Shown here in pieces: positions 9,237-18,369 of a stretch of 64,000 bases of DNA. The notes under the pieces were generated by a model. It searched no databases. It had not been told where the DNA came from and saw only the letters and a program-made list of their open reading frames with translations. The DNA lies in the NCBI RefSeq assembly GCF_020539865.1, contig NZ_JAJBQV010000003.1:62001-126000 (forward strand), in the 5' to 3' direction. This DNA is from Megasphaera elsdenii. GTDB taxonomy: Bacteria; Bacillota; Negativicutes; Veillonellales; Megasphaeraceae. Each line of letters opens with the position of its first letter. Within the stretch, counting starts at the first letter, position 1. Both the position numbers and the translations under genes were made by a program.

Positions 9237-10130
9237 ATGGAATCATTTAAATCGGGTTTCGTCGCCGTCGTCGGCCGCCCGAATGTCGGCAAGTCGACGC
9301 TCATCAACCGCATCATCAAACATAAAGTATCGATTGTTTCGGATAAGGCGCAGACGACGCGCAACCGCATCCTCTGCATCCATACAGACGACGAATGTCA
9401 GATTGTCTTCCTCGATACGCCGGGCATTCACAAACCGAAACATAAGTTAGGGGAATTCATGGATGAAGCGGCCTATCAGTCCCTGCGCGACATCGACGCC
9501 GTCTTGTTCCTCATCTCGGGGAATGAAAAAAAAGGTCCTGGCGACCTCTTCGTCTTGGATAAGCTGAAAGACGTCGGCGTCCCGGTCTTTTTGATCATCA
9601 ATAAAGTCGATCTCATGACGAAAGAAGAGATACTGCACAAAATCACGGAATATGCCGAACTCTATCCTTTCGCCCAGGTCATTCCCATTTCGGCGCTGAA
9701 CGGGGACAATGTCGATGCTGTCGTCGATGAACTGCGCAAGATACTGCCGGAAGGGCCGAAGTATTTCCCAGACGACATGATTACGGACCAGCCGGAACGG
9801 CTTCTGGTAGCAGAAATCGTCCGGGAAAAGCTCTTCCGTTGTACCCGCGACGAAGTACCTCATGCCATCGCCGTCTATGTCGAAGAAATGAAGGATCGCG
9901 GCCACAACAAGGTCTATATCCGAGTCACTGTCTATGTCGAACGGGATTCGCAGAAGCGCATCGTCATCGGTAAGAACGGCACGGTCCTCAAAGAAGTAGG
10001 CAATTTGGCCCGCCAGGAAATCGAAAATCTCCTCGGCTCTTCGGTCTACCTCGACATCTGGGTCAAAGTCAAGCGGGACTGGCGCAATAAGTCGGGCGCC
10101 CTCAGCGAATTGGGTTATAAGAACGAGTAA
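9237..10130 (+). CDS. era: GTPase Era
   Basis: Ribosome-assembly GTPase that binds the 16S rRNA 3' end. 297 residues: G1 GRPNVGKST, G3 DTPGIH, G4 NKVD, then a C-terminal type-2 KH domain with IVIGKNGTVLKEVG. The frame stays open upstream into ybeY, but the start is placed at ATG 9237 because the family begins with a short lead-in to GRPNVGKS and a good RBS (AAGGGAGGA) lies at 9217-9225, right after the ybeY stop. A 12-bp gap leads to the CorC-like gene. Confidence 0.96.
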   Translation: MESFKSGFVAVVGRPNVGKSTLINRIIKHKVSIVSDKAQTTRNRILCIHTDDECQIVFLDTPGIHKPKHKLGEFMDEAAYQSLRDIDAVLFLISGNEKKGPGDLFVLDKLKDVGVPVFLIINKVDLMTKEEILHKITEYAELYPFAQVIPISALNGDNVDAVVDELRKILPEGPKYFPDDMITDQPERLLVAEIVREKLFRCTRDEVPHAIAVYVEEMKDRGHNKVYIRVTVYVERDSQKRIVIGKNGTVLKEVGNLARQEIENLLGSSVYLDIWVKVKRDWRNKSGALSELGYKNE

Positions 10131-10142
10131 GGGGGCAGTACG

Positions 10143-11492
10143 ATGGAAGTACAATCGATTGTCCAATGTCTGCTCATTTTCCTCATCTGCCTGGCCATCA
10201 GCGCCATCTGCGTCACTGGCAAATTCGCCTTTGCCCAGTTGCGCCGGGAATATCTGGAAGAACTCGTCCGCGACGGGGATACGTCGCTGAAACCGCTCTT
10301 GTCCCTTTACGACAAGCCCATCGTCTTTTTGGGAACCGCTCAGCTCGGCATGGCCTTGTCCGGCCTCGTCGCCGGAGCGGCCGGCTTCTGTGGTCTCTAT
10401 GGCCTCTACGGCCTGTTGACCCCTTATATCGGCCATGTCTGGCTCATTTGGCTCATTGAAATCTGTGCGGGCATCGTCCTCTGCTTCATCCTCTGGGTCT
10501 TTGGCGAACTCATTCCTAAATCCATCGGCCTCCAGCGCCCGGAAATGAGTCTCAAGGCCTTGCGCCGTTTCATTCAGCCCTGGAGCCGGCCCTTTATGCC
10601 CTTTATCCTTTTCGGAAATGGGCTGGGCCGGGCTATCTTAGCGGACCGTAATCTCGATGTGACCAATGAAATTGATATGGCCCATTCGGAAGACGAAATC
10701 CGGATGTTGGTCACGGCCAGCCATAAGGAGGGGAAAATCGACCAGGTCGAAAGCGAACTCATTGGCAACGTCTTCGATTTCGCTGACCGCCTGGCCAAGG
10801 AAATCATGGTGCCCCGCCAGGACATCGTCTGCCTCTATACGGAAGATACGATGAACCAGCATTTGCAGACCATCCGCCAGTCGCGGCATACGCGTTACCC
10901 ACTCTGTGAAGACGATAAGGACCATGTCCTGGGGCTGGTCCACATTAAGGATATTATGGACCTCTATATCCACAAGCGCAGCAACTTGAACCTCATCAAG
11001 CGGCCGATCCTCATGGTCCCGGAAATCATGCCGGCATCGAAGCTCCTGCAGCTCATGCGCATGCGCCGGACCTACCTGGCCATGGTCGTCGATGAATACG
11101 GCAGCACCGTCGGCCTTATCGGCCTGGAAGATATCCTGGAAGAACTGGTCGGCACGATCCAGAATGAACATACCCAGGAAAAAGAAGAAATCCAGCCCTT
11201 GCCCGACGGCGCCTATGAATTTGCCGGGACAGTCCTCCTCGACGACGTCGAAGAGCTGCTGCACATCCCTGTCGAAGACGATGTCGATACAGATACCATT
11301 GGCGGCTACGTTTTCAATGCCTTGGGCCATACGCCAAAAGTCCACGACGAAGTCACTATCGGGGACTACTGTTTTACAGTCCTGGAAATGCAGCGCTTCC
11401 GCATCGTCCGCTTGAAGGCCATCCCTTTGCCGAAAACGGCTGCTGATGGGGAAGACAGCGGGGCAGAAGAAGATACGCCTCATGAATCGTAG
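10143..11492 (+). CDS. CNNM/CorC-HlyC family membrane protein with CBS pair
   Basis: 449 residues in the usual order: a DUF21/CNNM transmembrane domain (about residues 1-190, three or four hydrophobic segments), two CBS domains (about 210-335) and a C-terminal CorC_HlyC domain (about 350-430). Such proteins are linked to Mg2+/divalent-cation export or tolerance; older annotation as hemolysin is not supported. It sits between era and recO with a 12-bp gap upstream and an 11-bp overlap downstream, so it is probably co-transcribed. A tail of acidic residues follows the last domain. Confidence 0.9.
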   Translation: MEVQSIVQCLLIFLICLAISAICVTGKFAFAQLRREYLEELVRDGDTSLKPLLSLYDKPIVFLGTAQLGMALSGLVAGAAGFCGLYGLYGLLTPYIGHVWLIWLIEICAGIVLCFILWVFGELIPKSIGLQRPEMSLKALRRFIQPWSRPFMPFILFGNGLGRAILADRNLDVTNEIDMAHSEDEIRMLVTASHKEGKIDQVESELIGNVFDFADRLAKEIMVPRQDIVCLYTEDTMNQHLQTIRQSRHTRYPLCEDDKDHVLGLVHIKDIMDLYIHKRSNLNLIKRPILMVPEIMPASKLLQLMRMRRTYLAMVVDEYGSTVGLIGLEDILEELVGTIQNEHTQEKEEIQPLPDGAYEFAGTVLLDDVEELLHIPVEDDVDTDTIGGYVFNALGHTPKVHDEVTIGDYCFTVLEMQRFRIVRLKAIPLPKTAADGEDSGAEEDTPHES

Positions 11493-12228
11493 CGGCTATT
11501 ATGGCCGTAAGCCGTCGCGGTCCTATGAGGGCATCATCCTGACAGTTCGCAAGACCAGTGCCAAACAGCTCGTCGTCACGGTCCTGACCCGGCAGGCAGG
11601 CATCCTCCATGTCCTGGCCCGCCGCAGCACTCAAGGGAAGATGGGATACGGCGCTTTGACGCCCTTGGCTGAGATGACCTTTGACGTCTTTGAAAAAGAT
11701 GGCGTCTACACGCTGACGGAATACGACTGCCGCAGCAATCAGCGCCTTCGCGAGCTGACTTGGGACGGTTATATCTATTCGCAGATCTTCGTCGAAATGG
11801 TCCTTTTCATGGCCGGTGGTGGAGCTGATGAAGTCTTGTACAACTTGGTCCGCCTCTATGGCCGGGCTATCGAACTCAAGGACATTCGCATTGTCACTAT
11901 CATCGCCGGCTGGCAGCTCATGGCCTTGACGGGCTTCTTGCCGGACATCGACACGACCCGTATTTTCTATCAGGGGCAGGGCTATTGCCAACAACCCGTC
12001 TATTACATTGACGATGAGGCGCCGGACAACATGAAAGAATTGGCCTTGACACCGTCTGTGCGCCAGACCTGGAAGACCTTGGTCCGCTATCCTTGGGGAA
12101 CGAAGAACGTCGTGAACCTGCGCATGGCTGACTTGAAATTCCTGGAAGCCCTGCTCTACAACTACGTTAACCAGTGCAGTGAACGCCAGATGAAGACACC
12201 GGAGCTATTAGTGGTTCGTGGCTCGTAG
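11482..12228 (+). CDS. recO: DNA repair protein RecO
   Basis: Recombination mediator that with RecR loads RecA onto SSB-coated single strands. 248 residues: N-terminal OB-fold (YEGIILTVRKTSAKQLVVTVLT...) and a helical C-terminal domain. ATG 11482 is chosen rather than an in-frame codon at 11446 because the shorter product matches the family N-terminus; it overlaps the previous gene by 11 bp. The usual RecO zinc-binding cysteines are not present in the C-terminal part. The last codons (LLVVRGS) lie inside a GTGGTTCGTGGCTCGTAG repeat, which also supplies the stop codon. Confidence 0.92.
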   Translation: MNRSGYYGRKPSRSYEGIILTVRKTSAKQLVVTVLTRQAGILHVLARRSTQGKMGYGALTPLAEMTFDVFEKDGVYTLTEYDCRSNQRLRELTWDGYIYSQIFVEMVLFMAGGGADEVLYNLVRLYGRAIELKDIRIVTIIAGWQLMALTGFLPDIDTTRIFYQGQGYCQQPVYYIDDEAPDNMKELALTPSVRQTWKTLVRYPWGTKNVVNLRMADLKFLEALLYNYVNQCSERQMKTPELLVVRGS

Positions 12229-12300
12229 TTCGTCGTTCATTGCGAGAAATTGATATTTTTAATTCCCTACGACAAACGATGAACGACCTACGATCAACGT

Positions 12301-12338
12301 AAAAAAGAGGTTGTCGCACATGCGACAGCCTCTTTTTT
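12301..12338. terminator. Bidirectional terminator between recO and the RAYT gene
   Basis: GAGGTTGTCGCA pairs with TGCGACAGCCTC (one G-T pair), flanked by six A and six T, so it can end both converging transcripts. Same family as the element at 2753. Confidence 0.9.
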
Positions 12339-12342
12339 CCTC

Positions 12343-12825
12343 TCACCGTTTATGCAGTGGGTCGTATTTCCAATGGTGGGCGTATTCTTTTAAGCTTTCG
12401 GCGACGGCATACTGGGCCGTGTCCGTGTAGACCATCTGTGTCTCGACGGGTTCCTCCCAGACGGGGACAGGCCGGTCGCAGGGCGGTTCGATATAATAGA
12501 GCAGGAATTCCTTGGCTTTTTCGATGAACCATTCCGGCAGGCGGGGATGGAATTTTTTGTAAAAGATGAATAAGTGGATGTGATTGGGCATGATCGTGAA
12601 CTCTTTGATGATGGCAATCTGATTGTTCCGCTGCATGGCCTTGAGGGCCCGCGTCGCCGCCATGCCCCAGCTAGTCGGTTTCCAAATATGCTGTCCCTGA
12701 TAGTGCAGGATTTTCCCCAGTGTTTCTTCCTTTTGATACGTGCAAAAGGTGATGAGCTGGTACCGGGGAACCGTGGAGAATGGCTCCTGCCATGTAGGCA
12801 TGGAGAAGAACGGTCTACGATACAT
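12343..12825 (-). CDS. REP-associated tyrosine transposase-like protein (RAYT, Y1/HUH family)
   Basis: 160 residues resembling the IS200-like Y1 transposase fold: an early strand LITFCTYQKEE, then the HUH motif in TIMPNHIHLFIFY (His-Ile-His). RAYT enzymes cut single-stranded DNA at palindromic repeats and are domesticated, single-copy relatives of IS200/IS605 transposases. A candidate nucleophile tyrosine lies in EFLLYYIEP, but the C-terminal part is divergent and activity is not assured. ATG 12825 is preferred over GTG 12834 because AGGAGGT-like RBS at 12832-12839 overlaps the GTG and is well spaced for the ATG. The window is packed with palindromic repeats, the expected substrates of such a protein. 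Confidence 0.75.
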   Translation of the reverse strand: MYRRPFFSMPTWQEPFSTVPRYQLITFCTYQKEETLGKILHYQGQHIWKPTSWGMAATRALKAMQRNNQIAIIKEFTIMPNHIHLFIFYKKFHPRLPEWFIEKAKEFLLYYIEPPCDRPVPVWEEPVETQMVYTDTAQYAVAESLKEYAHHWKYDPLHKR

Positions 12826-12940
12826 AGGCAACACCTCCGAAAAAACGTTTAAAACAAGATGTGTGTTACGCCTATTGTATCCTGGGAATATGAGAGGGAC
12901 ATTAAAAAATCAGGAGCCTTGATTAAAAAATGATTAGAAC

Positions 12941-12968
12941 TTGTTTTTGTTCCCAATCATGATATAAT
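12941..12968 (+). promoter_or_regulatory. Promoter of the MATE gene
   Basis: TTGTTT, 16 bp, TATAAT, with an extended -10 (TGATATAAT). About 40 bp before the ATG of the MATE gene. Confidence 0.65.
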
Positions 12969-13009
12969 AAGAATATTTCACTCCACGTTGTTGAAGAAAG
13001 GACGATTCC

Positions 13010-14347
13010 ATGGTTCGCAGTATGACTTCAGGCAATCCTATCCGCCTCATCTTAGCTTTTACTGTGCCTCTTTTGATTGGCAATGTTTTCCAGCAATTCT
13101 ATAATATCGCCGATATCATCATCGTCGGCCGCACTATCGGCGTCAATGCCTTGGCCGCTGTCGGCGCCGTAGCTCCCGTCTTCATGGCCGTCTTCGGTCT
13201 GACTATCGGGTTGTCTTCCGGCTTTTCGGTCATCACAGGTCAGCGTTTCGGCGCTGAAGACATGGACGGCGTGCGCCGGTCTGTCGCGACGTCGGCCATA
13301 CTGGCCCTGGTCATTACGTTGATGCTGACAGCTTGTGTCGGTCTGGCTATGCCGCTCATCATGAAGCTCATGAATATATCTGATGTTTTATACGATGATG
13401 CCTACCATTATATGCTTATCGTCGTCCTCGGCTTGGTAGCCATGATGAGTTACAATCTCCTGTCCTGTATCTGCCGGGCTCTTGGCGACAGCCGGACGCC
13501 GCTCTATTTCCTTATTGTGTCGTCCCTCTTGAATATCGCCCTGGCCTTGTTATTCATCGTCGCCTTTGGCTGGGGCGTTCCCGGTTCGGCTGTGGCCTTG
13601 GTCATCGCCCAGGCCGTGTCGGCCGCGCTCTGCCTGTGCTTCATGAGCCGCCGCTTTCCGATGCTGCGCCTGACCCGGGCCGATTGGGCTTTCGACTGGC
13701 CCTTTGCCTGGCAGCATCTGCGCTTGGGCTTGCCTATGGCCATCCAGTTCCTCATCATTTCCATGGGCATCCTGGTCTTGCAGTCGGTTTGCAATACCTT
13801 TGGCTCAGAAACGATTGCCGGCTTCGTATCGGCGACGAAAATCGAGCAACTGGCCTTGCAGCCTATGATTTCCTTCGGCATCGCCATGGCTGTCTATTCC
13901 GCACAGAACTACGGTGCCAGCCAGTATGGACGCATCTGGAAGGGGGTTCGTCAGTGTTCCCTCGTGTCCCTGGCATTCTGCCTGGTCGCCGCCCTGGCCA
14001 TGTATAGCTATGGCCGGGAACTCATCAGCGTCTTCACGACGGACCACGATGAAATTCTCATGGAGCAGGCTTTCCTTTATCTGAAGATGTCCGTCCCGTT
14101 CTATCTCTTCCTGGGCCAGATTTTCGTCTACCGCAACGCTTTGCAGGGCATGGGCATTTCCAGCGTGCCCCTCATCAGCAGCATCCTGGAATTGGGCGGC
14201 CGCAGCGTTTCGGCCCTGGTCCTGGCGGCTATGTGGGGCTATTTCGGCATCTGCTGTGCCAGCCCCATCTGCTGGGTCCTGGCCTGCTTATTTACAGGCG
14301 GTTCCTATTTCTGGGTCATGCATACTATAAAGAAGAAAGCTCGTTGA
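13010..14347 (+). CDS. MATE family multidrug/Na+ (or H+) antiporter
   Basis: 445-residue inner-membrane protein with about twelve hydrophobic segments arranged as two similar halves, typical of the MATE efflux family. N-terminus matches the family start (GNPIRLILAFTVPLLIGNVFQQFYN...), and conserved segments such as VGRTIGVNALAAVGA and a DSRTPLYF-like loop (GDSRTPLYF) are visible. Exports cationic drugs or metabolites; the substrate cannot be inferred. Single-gene unit with its own promoter and a shared downstream terminator. Confidence 0.92.
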   Translation: MVRSMTSGNPIRLILAFTVPLLIGNVFQQFYNIADIIIVGRTIGVNALAAVGAVAPVFMAVFGLTIGLSSGFSVITGQRFGAEDMDGVRRSVATSAILALVITLMLTACVGLAMPLIMKLMNISDVLYDDAYHYMLIVVLGLVAMMSYNLLSCICRALGDSRTPLYFLIVSSLLNIALALLFIVAFGWGVPGSAVALVIAQAVSAALCLCFMSRRFPMLRLTRADWAFDWPFAWQHLRLGLPMAIQFLIISMGILVLQSVCNTFGSETIAGFVSATKIEQLALQPMISFGIAMAVYSAQNYGASQYGRIWKGVRQCSLVSLAFCLVAALAMYSYGRELISVFTTDHDEILMEQAFLYLKMSVPFYLFLGQIFVYRNALQGMGISSVPLISSILELGGRSVSALVLAAMWGYFGICCASPICWVLACLFTGGSYFWVMHTIKKKAR

Positions 14348-14370
14348 AGCAATCGCCTCAAACATTAAAG

Positions 14371-14423
14371 AGAAAGGGGCTTCGCATGATGGAATAAACC
14401 TTCGTGCGACAGCCCCTTTTTTC
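14371..14423. terminator. Bidirectional terminator between MATE gene and sulfite/nitrite reductase
   Basis: AAAGGGGCT pairs with AGCCCCTTT, with an inner TCGCA/TGCGA pairing and a long loop containing TGATGGAATAAACCTTCG; ends in a T-run and begins with an A-rich stretch. The loop is the reverse complement of that in the rnpB terminator at 24492, with a few changes, so the two are related copies in opposite orientation. Confidence 0.8.
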
Positions 14424-15985
14424 TATTCAAACTGATTGACTAATTCTATGAGTCTTTCTTTATGTTGCGGATACCATTCGTCGTAGGACTGGTTGGCATC
14501 GAGGAGAGTTTGGTTGAGAGCCAGGAAGAAGTCCGGCAGGTGTTCGATGGTGATGACGCCGATCTGTTCGCCCATGACGCCTTTGCCGATGGCGTAGTTG
14601 CCGCCGGCGTAGATGTTGAAGGCCGGTTCCATTTTGTCGCCGACTTTCTTGCTGGCACCGCGCAGGCCCAGGGGAGCCAGCTGCTGGACCGTGCAGTTCG
14701 ACGGACAGCCCGAGAAATGGCATTTCGGCAGGAAGTGGCTGTCGATGCCGCGGTCTTTGAACATCTTGGCCAGTTTGACGAAGGTGCCGTGGGAATCGCG
14801 CAGGCCCTGCTGGCAGACCGTCGCGCCGATGCAGCTGACGGAATGTTCAAAAGTTGTCGTTGCCGTGTCGTCGGCCGTAAGGGCTGCGACTTTGCGGGCT
14901 TCGTCGGCTGTGAGGTTAATGATATATGCCGTTTCATCGGCGTTGAGGCGGATTTCGGCGCCTTCCATGGTCTGGAGCGTCTTCAGCAGTTCGCGGAAGA
15001 CGGCGATTTTTGGCGTGCCGCCTAAGGGTTTATATTCGACGTAGTAGAGGCCGGCCTGTTTCTGTTTGCCAATGCGGGCATTTTTGAGGACGCTGTCGTC
15101 GGCGCCGCTCTTGGTTAAAGGTGTTTCTTCTTCAAGGGTCAGGCGGTAATCGCCTTCGGCCTTGGCTTTCGCTACGGCATCGCGGACGGCCTGGCGGAAG
15201 GCATCGTCGCCGAGTTTATTGAGGATGAAGCGCGAACGGTTCTGGCCGCGGTGTTCATAGTCGCCGTATTTCATGTAGACGTCCCGGCCATAGCCCAAGA
15301 TATAGTAAGAAATATCTAACGGATTGACGCCTTCATCGATGAGGATGCCGAAGCGCGAGCCGTTGAGGCCGAAGCCGCCGCCGGCATAGACGTCGAAGGT
15401 GTGGTCCGGCCGGGCGACGAACCCCAAGTCCTTGAAGGTCGCGTGGCCTTCGTTGTCCAGGCCGCTGGAAAAACTAATCTTATATTTACGCGGCAAGTTG
15501 AATTTGGGAATGCAGTTGATGACGAAGTTGGCCGCTGCCTTGATGTACGGTGTCATGTCGAAATATTCGCCCGGAGCGACGCCGTGGAGTGGGCTGGCCG
15601 TAATGTTGCGCGGGTTGTCGCTGCCAGCGCCGACGCAGTAAATACCATGGTTGAAACATTCCTGATAGAGGTCGAGGACTTCTTTTTCGTTCAAGTGGTG
15701 GAGCTGCAGGGCTTCGCCTGTCGTGAAGTGGATGAGGTCGATATCGTAGCGGTCGAGGACGTCCTTCAGAAAAGCGATGTGTGCCGGTTCGATGGCACCG
15801 CCGGAAAAGCGTAAGCGCAGCATACTGCTATGGGCCCCCCGTTCGCCATAGCTGCCGAACTTGCCCGACGTACCCTTATATTTGGCTGGCGGCAATTCCT
15901 TGGCATAAAATGCTCGTGTCGCTTCGACGAATTGTGGAAAGCGGCTGCTGATTTCTTCCTTTGTTTCTTTCGTGATTTGAGTCAT
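14423..15985 (-). CDS. Sirohaem-containing ferredoxin-type sulfite/nitrite reductase
   Basis: 520-residue hemoprotein with two ferredoxin-like half domains and two sirohaem/4Fe-4S domains. The cluster cysteines are visible as CIGATVC (CX5C, near residues 383-389) and CHFSGCPSNC (CX3C, near residues 423-427). It catalyses six-electron reduction of sulfite to sulfide or nitrite to ammonia; the two activities cannot be told apart from sequence alone, and no neighbouring sulfur or nitrogen genes decide it. It is a lone gene on the minus strand, divergent from the two-component system, with a perfect palindrome in its promoter region. Confidence 0.87.
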   Translation of the reverse strand: MTQITKETKEEISSRFPQFVEATRAFYAKELPPAKYKGTSGKFGSYGERGAHSSMLRLRFSGGAIEPAHIAFLKDVLDRYDIDLIHFTTGEALQLHHLNEKEVLDLYQECFNHGIYCVGAGSDNPRNITASPLHGVAPGEYFDMTPYIKAAANFVINCIPKFNLPRKYKISFSSGLDNEGHATFKDLGFVARPDHTFDVYAGGGFGLNGSRFGILIDEGVNPLDISYYILGYGRDVYMKYGDYEHRGQNRSRFILNKLGDDAFRQAVRDAVAKAKAEGDYRLTLEEETPLTKSGADDSVLKNARIGKQKQAGLYYVEYKPLGGTPKIAVFRELLKTLQTMEGAEIRLNADETAYIINLTADEARKVAALTADDTATTTFEHSVSCIGATVCQQGLRDSHGTFVKLAKMFKDRGIDSHFLPKCHFSGCPSNCTVQQLAPLGLRGASKKVGDKMEPAFNIYAGGNYAIGKGVMGEQIGVITIEHLPDFFLALNQTLLDANQSYDEWYPQHKERLIELVNQFE

Positions 15986-16010
15986 TTCATAAACACCCCT
16001 TATTTAATCC

Positions 16011-16024
16011 TAGTTTTAAAACTA
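16011..16024. promoter_or_regulatory. Candidate operator: 14-bp perfect palindrome
   Basis: TAGTTTTAAAACTA, 26 bp upstream of the reductase start on the minus strand, overlapping a possible minus-strand TATAGT -10. The position suits a repressor site. No regulator family is assigned. Confidence 0.4.
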
Positions 16025-16094
16025 TACTAGATTTGTGTCTTATTATAACAGACTTTTTTAAAGAGGGCAAAAAGATTCGCCAGAAATTTGCCTT

Positions 16095-16129
16095 TTGTTG
16101 TATTTTTGTTTAATAATATAGTGTAAAAT
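16095..16129 (+). promoter_or_regulatory. Two-component-system promoter with 11-bp direct repeats
   Basis: TTGTTGT (16095) and TTGTTTA (16106) start exactly 11 bp apart and occupy the -35 region of a TAAAAT -10 (16124-16129). OmpR/PhoB-family regulators bind direct repeats with this period. Similar repeats precede the GT39 gene and the small secreted protein gene. Confidence 0.45.
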
Positions 16130-16170
16130 ATAACAAACTTAGAAAGATTAGGAAAGATTAGGTGAGTGTT

Positions 16171-17652
16171 ATGAAACTCCGGGACTGGCCGCTGCGCAAG
16201 CGCCTCCTTTTTTCCAACTTCATCATGATTTTCATTCCTGTCCTGTTTACGGCTGTCGTCAGTATGGCCATCTTTTTGGCCCTGCAATTCGGCAATATCA
16301 ATCGAGCCAATATCATTTCCTTCATCTGGCCAGAGAGCGGGCAGAACATGTCCATCCAATTCGAGCTGAGCCGCCTCCGCGTCCGGGCCGACCAGTATCA
16401 TGGCGACATGGGCCGTCTCCTCCAGGCTGCGGACCATTTGGAAGACCAAGGCCTCAATGTGTCTATTTGGCGTGATAAGGAAGACCTTTACGATACGGCT
16501 GGCATCGACAAGGTGTACCTGCGCCAACAAGTCATGGCCGGCCATCGCCAGGGTCATGCGGACTTCAACTGGACTGGCGAAGGCCTGCGCTTTTACTATG
16601 TTTCTCCTCATACGGATATCCATTTGGCCGTTGCCGGCGCCGTACCGAGTTATCCTGAAAACGAGTACATCGACTTGTCGTCGAAGGATATTTTGAAAAT
16701 CGCCTTTTATGTCCTGACTATCCTGACTATCTTGCTGACCATCCTCGTCGGTCTGAAGCTGTCGCGATGGATGGCAGGTCAGATTGTCGATCCTGTCGAA
16801 AGGCTGCGCAATATGGCCGATGCCATCAGCCAGGGCGATTTGGATCATCCCGTCCCGATCTTATCGCGCGACGAAATCGGCGATACGTGCCAGGCTTTTG
16901 AAAAGATGCGCCTCCAGCTGCGGGCAGCGCGGGATACGCGGAAGAAATACGACCAGAACCGCAAAGAACTCCTGGCCGGTATTTCCCATGATTTGTCGAC
17001 GCCTTTGACAAAAATAGAAGGCTATGCCAGCGGCATCCTCGACGGTATCGCCAATACGCCAGAAAAAGAACGCCATTACCTGGACATGATTGTCGATACG
17101 TCGCACCACATGGCCAGCCTGGTCCGTACACTCTTCCTCTTTTCCAAACTTGACCTGGGGCAGGTCCCTTTCCATTGGGAAAATGTTGACATCGCTGCGT
17201 ATTTAACGGATTATATCAGCGAACAAGCGGATCATTTCCATCAGCAAGGGCTGGATGTGACTTTCCAGTCCTCCCTGACAAAGGCCGTTATTTCCATAGA
17301 CCGCCAACAATTCCAGCGGGTCATGGAAAACATCCTGGGCAACAGCTTGAAGTACAAAGACCAGGCCGTCGGCCATATGGCGATTACCTTGACTGAGAGC
17401 GGGGAAGGGGAGTACCTGCTTTCTTTTGCCGATGACGGCTGCGGCGTCGCAGAGAAGGAATTGCCAAAACTCTTTGAAAGTTTCTACCGCACTGACAAGG
17501 CTCGGACCAATGTTGCCAAAGGAAGCGGATTGGGATTGGCCGTGGTCCAGCAGATCATTCAGGCCATGAAAGGGAAAATCTGGGCCCAGGCGACAGTGCC
17601 TAAAGGCCTGACTATTTGCATTTCTTTACCGAAAGGGGAATCACATAGATGA
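16171..17652 (+). CDS. Sensor histidine kinase (HAMP, HisKA, HATPase_c)
   Basis: 493-residue membrane sensor. Transmembrane segment 1 is near residues 14-37, an extracytoplasmic sensor domain runs to about 170, transmembrane segment 2 to about 195, then HAMP (SRWMAGQIVDPVERLRNMADAI), the H-box with phosphoacceptor His273 (LAGISHDLSTPL) and the ATPase with N, G1 (FADDGCGV) and G2 (GSGLGLAVV) boxes. ATG 16171 with the RBS-like GGTGAG upstream is preferred over GTG 16162. The 3' end overlaps the response regulator by 4 bp (ATGA). Direct repeats in its own promoter suggest autoregulation. The stimulus is unknown; the target genes suggest envelope stress. Confidence 0.92.
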   Translation: MKLRDWPLRKRLLFSNFIMIFIPVLFTAVVSMAIFLALQFGNINRANIISFIWPESGQNMSIQFELSRLRVRADQYHGDMGRLLQAADHLEDQGLNVSIWRDKEDLYDTAGIDKVYLRQQVMAGHRQGHADFNWTGEGLRFYYVSPHTDIHLAVAGAVPSYPENEYIDLSSKDILKIAFYVLTILTILLTILVGLKLSRWMAGQIVDPVERLRNMADAISQGDLDHPVPILSRDEIGDTCQAFEKMRLQLRAARDTRKKYDQNRKELLAGISHDLSTPLTKIEGYASGILDGIANTPEKERHYLDMIVDTSHHMASLVRTLFLFSKLDLGQVPFHWENVDIAAYLTDYISEQADHFHQQGLDVTFQSSLTKAVISIDRQQFQRVMENILGNSLKYKDQAVGHMAITLTESGEGEYLLSFADDGCGVAEKELPKLFESFYRTDKARTNVAKGSGLGLAVVQQIIQAMKGKIWAQATVPKGLTICISLPKGESHR

Positions 17653-18335
17653 AACGTATCTTGATTATTGAAGACGATCAGGGCATTGCCGAATTGGAAC
17701 GGGACTACTTAGAAGCCAATGGCTTCAGTACCGATATCGCCGCTGATGGCAAAACAGGCGAAGCGAAAGCCTTGGGAGAGGCTTTCGACCTCATCTTGCT
17801 GGATATCATGCTGCCTGGCCGGGATGGCTTCCAGATTTGCCGTACCATCCGTGAGACGAAGGATATTCCCATTCTCATCGTATCGGCCCGGCAGGAAGAT
17901 ATCGATAAAATCCGCGGTCTCGGCCTCGGCGCCGATGACTACATCGTCAAGCCTTTCAGCCCGAATGAACTCGTAGCCCGCGTGAAAGGCCATCTGGCTC
18001 GGTATGAACAGCTCACGTCCCGCGAAGTCTATCGCCATGTCCTGCGTTACGGCGATTTGGAAATTGATGAGAGCGGTCACCGCGTCTTTGTCAAGGGGAA
18101 GGAAGTGGCCTTGCCTAATAAGGAATTCGAACTTCTCTTGTTCTTCGCCAAGAATCCGGACATCGTCTTCAGCAAGGAAACCCTCTTCGATCGCGTCTGG
18201 GGCAGCGAGGCCCTGGGGGAAACGGCCACCGTGTCGGTCCATGTCAACCGCATCCGTGAAAAAATCGAAGAAGATACGGCAAACCCCCGCTATATTGAAA
18301 CGGTCTGGGGCGCAGGCTACCGTTTCCGAAGCTGA
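17649..18335 (+). CDS. OmpR/PhoB-family response regulator
   Basis: 228 residues: receiver domain with acidic pocket Asp9/Asp10, phosphoacceptor Asp52 (LLDIMLPG), the conserved Lys in IVKPF, and a C-terminal winged-helix DNA-binding domain with LPNKEFELLLFFAKNPD and VHVNRIREKIEED ... VWGAGYRF. Partner of the overlapping sensor kinase. Members bind tandem direct repeats with an 11-bp period upstream of -10 elements, exactly the pattern seen before three transcription units here. Confidence 0.95.
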   Translation: MKRILIIEDDQGIAELERDYLEANGFSTDIAADGKTGEAKALGEAFDLILLDIMLPGRDGFQICRTIRETKDIPILIVSARQEDIDKIRGLGLGADDYIVKPFSPNELVARVKGHLARYEQLTSREVYRHVLRYGDLEIDESGHRVFVKGKEVALPNKEFELLLFFAKNPDIVFSKETLFDRVWGSEALGETATVSVHVNRIREKIEEDTANPRYIETVWGAGYRFRS

Positions 18336-18369
18336 GTTGACGGATTTTTTTTAGTCCTTTCTCGCTTTA

